In this document: in pieces, positions 1 to 10,801 of the stretch | Numbering within the stretch: the first letter of the stretch is position 1 | Layout of the letters: each line of letters begins with the position of its first letter | NCBI GenBank assembly: GCA_024635765.1 | Contig: JAGXIE010000012.1 | Coordinates: 1 to 33,110 of the forward strand | Reading direction: 5' to 3' | DNA from: Flavobacteriaceae bacterium | GTDB lineage: Bacteria; Bacteroidota; Bacteroidia; Flavobacteriales; Flavobacteriaceae | Length of the DNA: 33,110 nt | Made by a program: the position numbers and the translations under genes | Notes under the pieces: model-generated | What the model was told of the DNA's origin: nothing | The model's input: the letters and a program-made list of their open reading frames with translations, nothing else | Databases searched by the model: none

Positions 1-653
1 AGCACCAAAAATAACGAACACAAAACATTGAGAATATTGATGTCCGATATATAAAAGTAGGTCATCTGAATCACTTCCGAAAAGAAAATGAAAATGGATC
101 CCAATAATAAATTCATAGATTTTTGCGTGTTTTTAGACATATAGTTAATCATTGCAACCGTCAATAGCAACATAATAATTGCGTTGTAAAAAAACTCTAA
201 TGAAAATTGGTGATTCGAAAGCCTTTTTTCTGTGGTGCCAGAAAGAATTACAACACAAAAAATATCTAGTACAATCAAAATCAATAAATGAATCCAGAAT
301 TTTTTAAAGACTTCCTTAATATTCATATCTATTAAAATCCGGAATATCAAAAAGACATATGAAATAATATAAAGACTATTAGCGAAATAATAAAAATAAT
401 CAGTAGAAGTAGTATAATCAATTTCTACAAAATAGGATACGAATCCGATTACTTCTGCCAAAGAAAAGCAGATCAGAAAAAGAAAGAAAAATAACTGCTT
501 TGATTTTATCCCTATATAATATAGTAGAGTCAATAACAATACTAATGTAACTCGTGCACCTGCCGCTTCAAATTCTCGGTTCATTATCTGAAGTCCCAAA
601 AAAATGAAGCAAACGGTAATTAAGGCTCCTTTAAGAATTCGTTCTAAATGCAT
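1..653 (-). CDS. Polytopic membrane protein of unknown function (3' end outside window)
   Basis: Reading the minus strand from an ATG at 653 gives about 217 codons with no stop before the window edge, so the C-terminus is missing; the ORF track omits it because it is open-ended. The protein begins MHLERILKGA and is almost entirely hydrophobic, with six or seven probable membrane segments joined by short charged loops. A perfect TATATTTG -7 element lies 25 bases upstream, which supports this start. It lies downstream of ligA in the same direction, 99 bases away. The spacing of helices and the repeated 'FSxxEV' pattern in both halves faintly recalls YhhN-type lysoplasmalogenases, but the family's usual Asp is Glu here, so I make no functional assignment. 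The gene call is sure; the function is unknown. Confidence 0.8.
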   Translation of the reverse strand, partial: MHLERILKGALITVCFIFLGLQIMNREFEAAGARVTLVLLLTLLYYIGIKSKQLFFFLFLICFSLAEVIGFVSYFVEIDYTTSTDYFYYFANSLYIISYVFLIFRILIDMNIKEVFKKFWIHLLILIVLDIFCVVILSGTTEKRLSNHQFSLEFFYNAIIMLLLTVAMINYMSKNTQKSMNLLLGSIFIFFSEVIQMTYFYISDINILNVLCSLFLV

Positions 654-677
654 AATTTTATTTATCTATATATGAGA

Positions 678-685
678 CAAATATA
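678..685 (-). promoter_or_regulatory. Probable -7 element for the membrane protein
   Basis: The minus strand reads TATATTTG, a perfect match to the Bacteroidota -7 consensus TAnnTTTG. No TTG sits at the usual spacing (a TTTA is nearest), so only half of the promoter is convincing. Confidence 0.4.
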
Positions 686-705
686 ATTAATTTTTACAAT
701 TAAAC

Positions 706-740
706 GTATATTATTGCATTTTATCGATGAAATAATATAT
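706..740. repeat. AT-rich inverted repeat after ligA
   Basis: TATATTATT at 707-715 pairs perfectly with AATAATATA at 731-739, with a 15-base loop. It lies just past the ligA stop. It could slow transcription, but no T-run follows on the minus strand, so it is not called a terminator. Confidence 0.4.
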
Positions 741-752
741 TTTGTACGAAAT

Positions 753-2774
<2,022 letters not shown>

Positions 2775-2807
2775 TTACCTTATATTTAAAGCATCTAATA
2801 TACTAAA

Positions 2808-5069
2808 ATGCCATTCAAGAAAAGAGCTTACCTTTTTGTTTTTATCACTTTTTTATCAAGTACCTTGATGGCTCAAATGGAGGTTGTTACACCCGAAATT
2901 CTCCCAGCACCATCGAGTATTATAAAAAGTAAAGGGAATTTCGTCTTAAATAGTTCTACAGGAATAATCTATGATGATGAATTTGAGGTGTCTGCTAATT
3001 TCTTGAAAAATTATATTGAAAATGGAAGCGCGATCCAGCTTCAAAAGAATAATTCTATTCAGTTTTTAAAGGATGAAAATATCTTGAGTCCTGAAGGCTA
3101 CAAACTTGAAATCAGTCCAAAACACATTAAAATATCAGCAAATTCTGATCAAGGCGCTTTTTATGCTGTTCAAACTTTGAGGCAACTTCTTCCTGAAACT
3201 TTTGAAAACTCCACTTTTAAAGATAAAAGTATTCTTATTCAATGTTTGACTATAATAGACGAACCACAATTTACCTATAGAGGAATGCATCTGGATGTGG
3301 CACGCCATTTTTTCTCGATTGAATTTATCAAAAAATACATCGATGCTCTTGCCATGTTGAAAATGAATACCTTTCATTGGCATCTAACGGACGACCAAGG
3401 TTGGCGTATTGAGATCAAGAAATATCCAAAACTTCAAAACATTGCAGCATTTAGAAAGGAAACACTTATTGGACATTACAATTCTGACCCTCAAAAGTAT
3501 GACGGAAAACCATATGGTGACTTTTATACACAGGAGCAAATCAAAGACCTAGTTGCTTATGCAAAAACAAGGCATGTTACCATTATTCCAGAAATTGAGA
3601 TGCCAGGACATGCTCAAGCAGCCATTTCTGCCTATCCAAAATTGGGTTGTTCTGGAGATCAAATCGACGTTGCAACAAAATGGGGAGTTTTTGAGGATAT
3701 TTTTTGTCCAAAAGAATCAACGTTTGAGTTTTTAGAAAATGTTTTGGACGAAGTTTTGTTATTGTTCCCATCTAAATATATTCACATTGGTGGAGATGAA
3801 GCACCAAAGACAAAATGGAAAAATTGTACCCAATGTCAAGAGCTGATTAAGAAGGAAGGTTTACAGGATGAGCATGAACTCCAGAATTATTTTATAACTA
3901 GAATTGAGAAATACCTTAACAATAAAGGGAGACAAATAATTGGTTGGGATGAAATTCTGGAAGGAGGCCTAGCTCCAAACGCCACTGTCATGTCTTGGCG
4001 TGGCACCCAAGGTGCTGTGGAAGCAGCAAAAAAGAACCACCAAGTTATTATGACACCTACCTCTCATTCCTATTTTGATTATTACCAATCTGATAACGAT
4101 TCTGAACCTTTGGCTATTGGAGGATTCCTACCCTTGGAAAAAGTCTATGGATTCAATCCGATTCCAAAAGAATTGACAGAAGAGAAATCAAATTATATAC
4201 TAGGTGCACAAGGAAATCTCTGGACTGAATACATTGCTGATGAACAACAAGTGGAATACATGGCATTTCCTCGCATGATCGCCATGAGTGAGGTTGTTTG
4301 GTCCAAACCCAATAATAAAAATTATGCGAATTTTGTATTGAGACTGGAACACTTTCATAAACGGTTGGAAGCTTTAGATATCAATTATGCCAATCATCTA
4401 TATGAAGTAGAGGGCAATCTAAAACCTGAAGGATATGAACTGACCACCTTGACTAAAAATAAAACCATTAAATTTACCACGGATGGTTCTGAGCCAAATT
4501 TGAACTCAAAAATATATTCAAAACCAATTACAATCATACAGAACACGATTCTGAAAGCTGCTGTTTTTAATTCTGAAAGAAAATTAGGCGCCACTTTTGA
4601 ACAAAGTATTAATTATCATAAGGCTTTTGGCAAAAAAGTCACATTAAATATTGAACCCAATAAAGCCTATTATGGAAGTGGAGCACAAGGCCTGGTCAAT
4701 GGGATTTCAGGAAGTGATAGTCGATATGGTGATAAAGAATGGTTAGGATTTTGGGGAGATGATTTAGAAATTACAATTGATTTGGGCGAGGAAAAAGCCA
4801 TCCAATGGATAAAGACTCGTTTTTATAACGCGACCGGACAATGGATTTATGCACCAAGTAAAGTGGAAGTGACCTTTGATGATGGACGAACATTTCCAAT
4901 TTTGGAAGAGCCAAATCCAAATAAATCTATAAAAAATGTCAGGATTTGGACAAATATAAAATCTCGATTTCTGAAATTCCATATAAAAAACTACGGAATA
5001 ATTCCAGATGGTCAACAAGGTGCTGGTCAAAAAGCTTGGACCTTTATTGACGAAATTAGTATCAAATAA
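2808..5069 (+). CDS. Secreted GH20 beta-N-acetylhexosaminidase
   Basis: This enzyme removes terminal beta-linked N-acetylglucosamine or N-acetylgalactosamine from glycans, by the substrate-assisted mechanism of glycoside hydrolase family 20. The 753-residue product opens with a signal peptide ending near SSTLMAQ. A GH20 N-terminal domain follows (about 30-150), then the TIM barrel with its catalytic pair in HIGGDEAP (Asp330-Glu331). Two accessory modules come last: a chitobiase-like C-terminal segment (FTTDGSEPN, about 555-610) and a discoidin-like sugar-binding region (about 650-750). It leads a tight operon, with cutC two bases downstream and a beta-mannosidase overlapping cutC. Export to the periplasm or surface is inferred from the signal peptide. 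Family assignment is firm; substrate is inferred from the neighbours. Confidence 0.95.
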   Translation: MPFKKRAYLFVFITFLSSTLMAQMEVVTPEILPAPSSIIKSKGNFVLNSSTGIIYDDEFEVSANFLKNYIENGSAIQLQKNNSIQFLKDENILSPEGYKLEISPKHIKISANSDQGAFYAVQTLRQLLPETFENSTFKDKSILIQCLTIIDEPQFTYRGMHLDVARHFFSIEFIKKYIDALAMLKMNTFHWHLTDDQGWRIEIKKYPKLQNIAAFRKETLIGHYNSDPQKYDGKPYGDFYTQEQIKDLVAYAKTRHVTIIPEIEMPGHAQAAISAYPKLGCSGDQIDVATKWGVFEDIFCPKESTFEFLENVLDEVLLLFPSKYIHIGGDEAPKTKWKNCTQCQELIKKEGLQDEHELQNYFITRIEKYLNNKGRQIIGWDEILEGGLAPNATVMSWRGTQGAVEAAKKNHQVIMTPTSHSYFDYYQSDNDSEPLAIGGFLPLEKVYGFNPIPKELTEEKSNYILGAQGNLWTEYIADEQQVEYMAFPRMIAMSEVVWSKPNNKNYANFVLRLEHFHKRLEALDINYANHLYEVEGNLKPEGYELTTLTKNKTIKFTTDGSEPNLNSKIYSKPITIIQNTILKAAVFNSERKLGATFEQSINYHKAFGKKVTLNIEPNKAYYGSGAQGLVNGISGSDSRYGDKEWLGFWGDDLEITIDLGEEKAIQWIKTRFYNATGQWIYAPSKVEVTFDDGRTFPILEEPNPNKSIKNVRIWTNIKSRFLKFHIKNYGIIPDGQQGAGQKAWTFIDEISIK

Positions 5070-5071
5070 GT

Positions 5072-5803
5072 ATGCAACTCGAAATCTGTGCTTCAAATTA
5101 CCATTCTGCCGTCAACGCACAAAAAGCTGGGGCACATCGTATAGAATTGTGCAGTGAATTAGCTTTGGGTGGTATCACACCTTCTTATGGACTCATAAAA
5201 CAGGTCATGGAAGCAATAAAAATACCAGTATTTGTTCTCATTCGCCCTCGTAGTGGAAATTTTAACTATACAAACGATGAATTTGACATCATGAAGCGCG
5301 ATATTCAACTCTGTAAGGACTTGGGTTGTGCAGGAATTGTTTCCGGCATTTTAAAGGTGGATAATTTCATTGATAAGAAACGAACAGGAGAACTTATAGA
5401 ATTCACAAGACCTTTAGAATTCACATTCCACAGGGCATTTGATTGGACACCAAATCCTTATGAGGCAATGGAACAACTCATAGCGTTAAATGTGAATAGA
5501 ATTTTGACTTCAGGACAAGAATCATCAGCAGAAAAAGGTATTTTTGTACTCCAACAATTGAAAAAACTGGCAAATGGACGAATTAACATTCTTCCGGGTG
5601 GCGGAATCAATATAGAGAACGTATTGATTTTCAAAGGTGGTGGTTTTGAAGAAATTCATTGTTCAGCAACGGTTGTAAAATACGCTATTGCGTCTCCTAA
5701 AGTGCCAATGAACAACCCAAAGTTTTTTGCAGAAACCATAAAAAGTTATTCTGATGTTGCCTTGATACAATCCATTTTAAATCTAATCAATGATAAAGCA
5801 TAG
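5072..5803 (+). CDS. cutC: CutC family TIM-barrel protein
   Basis: This is a 243-residue cytosolic member of the CutC family (named for copper homeostasis), recognisable from its opening MQLEICASNYHSAVNAQKAG, the segment RIELCSELALGGITPS and the LPGGGINIEN loop. The length matches the family. It starts two bases after the hexosaminidase stop, and its last 14 bases overlap the beta-mannosidase start, so the three genes are almost certainly co-transcribed. The copper role assigned in E. coli has been questioned, and here no copper transporter or chaperone is nearby. Placement between two glycan hydrolases suggests an enzymatic role in handling a sugar product, but this is inference from context only. 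Confidence 0.93.
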   Translation: MQLEICASNYHSAVNAQKAGAHRIELCSELALGGITPSYGLIKQVMEAIKIPVFVLIRPRSGNFNYTNDEFDIMKRDIQLCKDLGCAGIVSGILKVDNFIDKKRTGELIEFTRPLEFTFHRAFDWTPNPYEAMEQLIALNVNRILTSGQESSAEKGIFVLQQLKKLANGRINILPGGGINIENVLIFKGGGFEEIHCSATVVKYAIASPKVPMNNPKFFAETIKSYSDVALIQSILNLINDKA

Positions 5804-8330
5804 TTTTATTTTCCTCTTTTTAATAAGCCTCTGTTATAGTTGCGAAACTCAATACAACACACCTAGAACTGCATTCATTGATTCAGATTGGTCGTTCAAA
5901 AGTTTAGCTGATAATACTTGGCGGGAGGCATCTGTTCCTGGAAATGTTTATTCCGATTTGTTAAGGAATGATTTGATTGCTGATCCATTCGTAGCAGAAA
6001 ATGAACTTAAAGTACAATGGGTTTCTGAAAATGATTGGGAATATAAAACCACTTTCAAAATTGATGATAGTACATTTCAAAAAAAACATATTGAACTCAA
6101 TTTTGATGGATTAGATACTTTTGCTTCGGTTTTTTTAAATGATAGCCTTATTCTTCAAACAAATAATGCTTTTAGGAATTATCAAGTGGATGTAAAGTCA
6201 TTTATAAAAAAAGAGAACAAATTACACGTGGTTTTTAATAGCACTCACTATTTTGAAGAGGAAGGCAAAAACAAGCTGAATTATAAACTCCCAGAAGGTG
6301 ACCGAATTTTTATAAGGAAGCCACAGTTTCAATATGGTTGGGATTGGGCACCAAAATTGAACACTTCAGGAATTTGGAAGCCCATAACTATTACATCGTG
6401 GAACGATTTAAAAATCAATGATCTGTTCATAAAGCAAAATTCAATTGAAGAATCGTTCGCCAAATTAACCGCTCAAGTAGAATTTTCTACATCTCTAAAT
6501 GATGAGTTGACCTTTGAAGTTATGGTCAATGACGATATTGTTAGTAAGACAAAAGTTCAGGTGGATTCACTGCAAACCACTTATGAAATTCCGTTTGAAA
6601 TTGAAAACCCAAAACGTTGGTGGCCACATAATTTGGGTGAACCCTACCTCTACAATATTTCAATACGAATAAAAAAAGGATGGAGCATTCTCGATTATAA
6701 AAGTTTGTCAAAAGGTCTGCGAACCATAGAACTCATTACTGAAAAAGATTCCATCGGTGAATCGTTTTATTTAAAAGTGAATGACATTCCCGTATATATC
6801 AAAGGATCCAACTATGTGCCCCAAAACAGTCTTCAAATTGAGGTGACCGATAATGATTATCACAAATTGCTTGATGACGTAGTGGATGCAAATATGAACA
6901 TGCTCCGTGTTTGGGGAGGTGGCATCTATGAAAATGATATTTTTTATGATTTATGTGATGAAAAAGGCATTTTAGTCTGGCAAGATTTTATGTTTGCATG
7001 CGCCATGTATCCTGGTGACAAAGAATTTTTAGAAAACGTCAAACAAGAAGCCATCGATAATGTGAAACGCCTACGAAACCATTCATCGATAGCCTTGTGG
7101 TGTGGTAACAATGAAGGTTCTGAAGGCTGGGAGAACTGGCATTGGAAAGATGGAAAATCAAAAGCTCAACAAGCGGAAATTTGGAATAATTACATTAAAT
7201 TATTCAATAATATCCTTCCAAATACTATTAGAGAATTAACTGATAATTCTTCCTATTGGGAAACTTCTCCAAAATTCGGCCGTGGGAATGAAAATTATAA
7301 TACAGAAGGTGACACTCATGATTGGTTTGTGTGGCATGATTCTTATCCGTTTGAACATTTTGAACAAAAAGTACCACGATTCATGAGTGAATTTGGTTTT
7401 CAGTCATTTCCAACTTATGAAACCATCAGATATGCTTCTGAAAATGATTCGAATTCGATAGATTCAGTTGCATTTTCAACTCATCAAAAACATGTGAGAG
7501 GTGCAGAATTGATCAATGAATATATGAAAAGGGATTTTCCAGTACCAACAAAATTTGAAGATTATGTTTACATGAGTCAACTACTTCAAGCCTATGGGAT
7601 TACAAAAGGCATTGAAGCCCATCGTCGTGCCAAACCTTATAATATGGGAAGTATGTATTGGCAATTGAATGATAGTTGGCCAGCAGTTTCTTGGTCAAGC
7701 ATTGACTTTTTGGGCAATTGGAAGGCACTGCATTATGAAGCAAAAAAGGCCTTCAAAAACGTGATCACATCATCTATTATTGAAAATGACACTCTCAAAA
7801 CTTTCGTCATCAACGATGAAATGGAATTGCAAAAAGGTGATTTATCTATTAGGATTCTTGATTTTATAGGTACTGAACTCTGGTCCTTGAGTGATACGAT
7901 TTCAGTAAGCGCTTTAAGTAGTGAATTAAAACATGAATTGAATTTAAAAAACTTAAAACTAAACAAGAATGCCGTTGTAATTGAAACAATTTTCAATACT
8001 GATATTTCCTATTTTTACCTCGTGAGACCAAAGGATCTACAATTGCCGATTTCAGATATTGAACAAACGATCACCAGAACAGATAGCGGATTTACCATAG
8101 AACTTTTTAGCCAAACCCTACAGAAAGATGTGTTTTTGTTTAATGCTTCTAAAGGTCATTTCAGCGATAACTTCTTTGACTTAATGCCGAATGAACGAAA
8201 AATAATTGAATATAAAACGAGATCTGGAGATTTAGAAGATTTAAATATCAAGACTTTGAATCAATTTATCAAATTAAAAAAAGAAACACCTCCTCCGAAA
8301 GTTGTTAATCGCGAGCCAGAATCGCTTTAA
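5790..8330 (+). CDS. GH2 beta-mannosidase, lipoprotein
   Basis: This 846-residue enzyme would remove non-reducing beta-linked mannose, for instance Man-beta-1,4-GlcNAc of an N-glycan core. The N-terminus is a lipoprotein signal with the acylated cysteine probably Cys18 (SLCYSC), so it should be membrane-anchored. The order is a sugar-binding jelly roll (about 30-200), an immunoglobulin-like domain, a TIM barrel and C-terminal beta domains. The general acid lies in WCGNNEGSE (Glu442) and the nucleophile in MSEFGFQSF (Glu534), as in GH2 mannosidases. It overlaps cutC by 14 bases. Its last 26 bases also overlap the convergent prmC gene, so the two gene ends share DNA in opposite directions. Specificity within GH2 is inferred from these motifs. 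Confidence 0.94.
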   Translation: MIKHSFIFLFLISLCYSCETQYNTPRTAFIDSDWSFKSLADNTWREASVPGNVYSDLLRNDLIADPFVAENELKVQWVSENDWEYKTTFKIDDSTFQKKHIELNFDGLDTFASVFLNDSLILQTNNAFRNYQVDVKSFIKKENKLHVVFNSTHYFEEEGKNKLNYKLPEGDRIFIRKPQFQYGWDWAPKLNTSGIWKPITITSWNDLKINDLFIKQNSIEESFAKLTAQVEFSTSLNDELTFEVMVNDDIVSKTKVQVDSLQTTYEIPFEIENPKRWWPHNLGEPYLYNISIRIKKGWSILDYKSLSKGLRTIELITEKDSIGESFYLKVNDIPVYIKGSNYVPQNSLQIEVTDNDYHKLLDDVVDANMNMLRVWGGGIYENDIFYDLCDEKGILVWQDFMFACAMYPGDKEFLENVKQEAIDNVKRLRNHSSIALWCGNNEGSEGWENWHWKDGKSKAQQAEIWNNYIKLFNNILPNTIRELTDNSSYWETSPKFGRGNENYNTEGDTHDWFVWHDSYPFEHFEQKVPRFMSEFGFQSFPTYETIRYASENDSNSIDSVAFSTHQKHVRGAELINEYMKRDFPVPTKFEDYVYMSQLLQAYGITKGIEAHRRAKPYNMGSMYWQLNDSWPAVSWSSIDFLGNWKALHYEAKKAFKNVITSSIIENDTLKTFVINDEMELQKGDLSIRILDFIGTELWSLSDTISVSALSSELKHELNLKNLKLNKNAVVIETIFNTDISYFYLVRPKDLQLPISDIEQTITRTDSGFTIELFSQTLQKDVFLFNASKGHFSDNFFDLMPNERKIIEYKTRSGDLEDLNIKTLNQFIKLKKETPPPKVVNREPESL

Positions 8331-9180
8331 TCATTCTATCGTTTCCAAATATATCTTTTTTCAATTCTATATCTTGGAAATTGACACCCTTCATCAATTC
8401 GATCATCTCTTGACCTAGATACTGATTGATTTCAAAATAAATCTGACCATCTTCTTTGAGATATTTGGATGCAAATTCAGTTATGGATTCATAAAATATT
8501 AAAGGATTTTCATCTTCTACAAATAAAGCAGAATGAGGTTCATTTTGCAACACATTGTTGGTCATTTCAGCCTTTTCTAGATGTCGCACATATGGAGGAT
8601 TTGAAACAATGATATCAAATTTGAGTTCATCAAATCGTGAAATCCATTGAGTTCGATTCAGGATATCTCCTTTTGTAAAAAGAACATTTGTCTCATTCAA
8701 CTTTGCGTTTTCGTTGGCGATTTCAAGAGCTCTTAAGGAAATATCCATGGCAAATACATGAGAATTGGGTAAATTTTTAGCGAGAGAAATAGCTATGCAC
8801 CCAGACCCTGTTCCAATATCTAGGATTTTGATTCGTTTTTTTTTGGATGTTTTCTGATCGGAAATTATCCAATTGACCAGTTCTTCAGTTTCCGGTCGTG
8901 GAATTAGTGTGTGTTCATTCACTTTAAAAGGCAATCCTAAAAACTCTGTTTTACCTAGAACATACTGTATAGGTTGTTCCCTTTTCAATTTGGATAAAGC
9001 CTCAAACAAAGATGTTACTTCTTCTTTAGAAATAAAAAACTCTGGCTGCTGCGATAGCGCTAAACGCCTCATTCCAAAATGTTCATCTGTTAAGAGATAA
9101 AAAAAACTATCGACTTCTTCCTTACCATAGATCACGTCTAATTCTAAATGAAACTTGTTTTGAACTTCCTTTAACCTCAT
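8305..9180 (-). CDS. prmC: Release factor glutamine methyltransferase PrmC (HemK)
   Basis: PrmC uses S-adenosylmethionine to methylate the glutamine of the GGQ motif in peptide chain release factors, which improves termination. The 291-residue protein has an N-terminal helical domain (1-80), the LIPRPETEELV segment (92-102), the SAM-binding loop DIGTGSG (121-127) and the catalytic NPPY (194-197). The length is normal. Its start overlaps the stop of the upstream acetyltransferase gene by four bases (ATGA), so they are translationally coupled, and its 3' end overlaps the convergent beta-mannosidase by 26 bases. Assignment is secure. Confidence 0.97.
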   Translation of the reverse strand: MRLKEVQNKFHLELDVIYGKEEVDSFFYLLTDEHFGMRRLALSQQPEFFISKEEVTSLFEALSKLKREQPIQYVLGKTEFLGLPFKVNEHTLIPRPETEELVNWIISDQKTSKKKRIKILDIGTGSGCIAISLAKNLPNSHVFAMDISLRALEIANENAKLNETNVLFTKGDILNRTQWISRFDELKFDIIVSNPPYVRHLEKAEMTNNVLQNEPHSALFVEDENPLIFYESITEFASKYLKEDGQIYFEINQYLGQEMIELMKGVNFQDIELKKDIFGNDRMIKAILARD

Positions 9181-9668
9181 AACGCCTTCGTCATTAGCAC
9201 TTCGCAGGAAAAATGACCTGTATTTCCGAGAGCTCGATCAATATGTACAAAACCGATAGATTCATAAATGTGTATGGCTGCTTTTAAGGCTGGAATAGTT
9301 TCCAAATAACAGGTTTTGAACCCAAACTCTTTTGCTTTTTCCAAACATTTCAAGAGAATTTCCTTTCCTAATCCCTTACCACGAATTTCTGGTGAGAAAT
9401 ACATTTTTTGCAATTCACATACGTCATGCTCAAAATCACCAAGTGGCTTGATACCTGCACCACCAAATATTTTTCCTTCTTTTTCAATAACAAAATAAAT
9501 ACTCTTTTCACCTTGATAAGATTCGTACATCATCCCCGTTTCGACATCGGCATATGCAGTTCCGACCGTTGGCAATCCAAATTCATGAAAAACAGACTTA
9601 ATAACCGTTTCCATTGATGCGTTGTCCCTTTGTTGAATCTGCCTAATTGTAAATGTATTGTTGCTCAC
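9177..9668 (-). CDS. GNAT family N-acetyltransferase
   Basis: This is a 163-residue single-domain acetyltransferase of the Gcn5-related family. The acetyl-CoA-binding motif A is visible as SPEIRGKGLGKEIL (about 92-105), followed by the family's C-terminal strand-helix (IYESIGFVHID). The substrate cannot be deduced. It precedes prmC with a four-base overlap and is divergent from ribD with a gap of about 23 bases, so its promoter must lie within or very close to the ribD start region. Flavobacterial genomes often carry small GNAT genes beside prmC, which suggests a stable but uncharacterised partnership. Confidence 0.9.
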   Translation of the reverse strand: MSNNTFTIRQIQQRDNASMETVIKSVFHEFGLPTVGTAYADVETGMMYESYQGEKSIYFVIEKEGKIFGGAGIKPLGDFEHDVCELQKMYFSPEIRGKGLGKEILLKCLEKAKEFGFKTCYLETIPALKAAIHIYESIGFVHIDRALGNTGHFSCEVLMTKAL

Positions 9669-9686
9669 TTTAAAATCTTATTTTTG
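9658..9686 (+). promoter_or_regulatory. Candidate ribD promoter
   Basis: A TTG at 9658-9660 is followed 18 bases later by TATTTTTG at 9679-9686, matching the Bacteroidota TTG-N~19-TAnnTTTG pattern. The expected transcript start falls on or near the ribD GTG at 9692. The element overlaps the start of the divergent acetyltransferase gene. Confidence 0.5.
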
Positions 9687-9691
9687 TGGCT

Positions 9692-10801
9692 GTGAAGATA
9701 CATGAAAAATACATAAAAAGATGTATTGAAATAGCCAAAAACGGCTTGGGAACAACAGCCCCGAACCCAATGGTAGGCTGCGTCATCGTGCATAATGAGC
9801 TAATTATTGGAGAAGGCTACACAAGCCCTTATGGTGGAAATCACGCAGAAATTAATGCCTTGAATTCCGTTGTGAATAAATCTCTTTTAATGGAATCAAT
9901 TTTATACGTCACATTAGAGCCTTGCTCCCATTACGGAAAAACACCTCCTTGTGCTAATGCCATCTTAGAGAATAAAATCCCTAAAGTTGTGGTGGGCACA
10001 ACTGATACCCATAGTAAAGTCGCTGGTAATGGGATTAAAAAATTAAGAAGTTCTGGTTGCGAGGTAATTGTTGGTGTGTTGGAAAATGAATGCAAAGAAC
10101 ACCATAAACGTTTTTTCACGTATCACAATAAACAACGACCATATATCATTTTAAAATGGGCCGAAACAGCTGATGGATTTATAGCACCCAAAACAAGGAG
10201 CGATGCTAAACCAGTTTGGATTACCAACGAAATCTCTAGGCAAATAGTACATAAATGGCGTTCAGAAGAACAGGCAATTTTAGTGGGAACGAGCACCATT
10301 ACCGAGGATAATCCCAGATTAACGGTTCGTAACTGGAAGGGGAGAAATCCTGTAAGAGTGGTGATGGATAAGCAAATGAAATTATTAAAAAAGTATTATA
10401 TTTTTGATGAAACTGCTGAAACGATTGTCATTAGTTCTATGGATAAAGTGGTGGATGCAAAACATGAAGCGCGAGGCTGGAATCAAAGTTTGGAAAGTCC
10501 AAAAATAAATGCTGTTTATTCTGATAAGTGGAAATTCAATTTTATTGATTGGTCTGCAAACCACAGAATCGCTGACCAAATAGGAAAGGTGCTTTATGAA
10601 AGACATATCAATTCAGTAATTATAGAAGGTGGAAGACAAACCCTTCAAACTTTTATAGATGAAAATCTTTGGGATGAAGCACGTGTGTTTAATGGCAATT
10701 CGATCTTTAATGATGGTGTCAAGGCTCCAAAATTCATTGGAAAATTGATTTCGGTAGAAAAAATTCTAGATGACACTTTAAAAATTTTCTTAAATGATTA
10801 A
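9692..10801 (+). CDS. ribD: Bifunctional riboflavin enzyme RibD (deaminase/reductase)
   Basis: RibD catalyses two consecutive riboflavin-synthesis steps: deamination of the pyrimidine intermediate, then NADPH-dependent reduction of its ribosyl side chain. The N-terminal deaminase has the zinc ligands HAE (51-53) and the paired cysteines of PCSHYGKTPPC (Cys78, Cys87). The reductase domain starts near residue 150 (ILKWAETADGFIAP). I chose the GTG at 9692, giving MKIHEKYIKRC as in relatives, over the ORF-track GTG at 9686, because that codon lies inside the predicted -7 box. The gene overlaps the following HAD phosphatase by eight bases. Phosphatases of that family can dephosphorylate the RibD product, so the pairing could be functional. 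No FMN riboswitch is present. Confidence 0.95.
   Translation: MKIHEKYIKRCIEIAKNGLGTTAPNPMVGCVIVHNELIIGEGYTSPYGGNHAEINALNSVVNKSLLMESILYVTLEPCSHYGKTPPCANAILENKIPKVVVGTTDTHSKVAGNGIKKLRSSGCEVIVGVLENECKEHHKRFFTYHNKQRPYIILKWAETADGFIAPKTRSDAKPVWITNEISRQIVHKWRSEEQAILVGTSTITEDNPRLTVRNWKGRNPVRVVMDKQMKLLKKYYIFDETAETIVISSMDKVVDAKHEARGWNQSLESPKINAVYSDKWKFNFIDWSANHRIADQIGKVLYERHINSVIIEGGRQTLQTFIDENLWDEARVFNGNSIFNDGVKAPKFIGKLISVEKILDDTLKIFLND

Noticed and set aside
4764-5096. 110-aa minus-strand ORF
   Set aside because: It is antisense to the hexosaminidase C-terminus, lacks protein-like features and is a shadow of the real frame.
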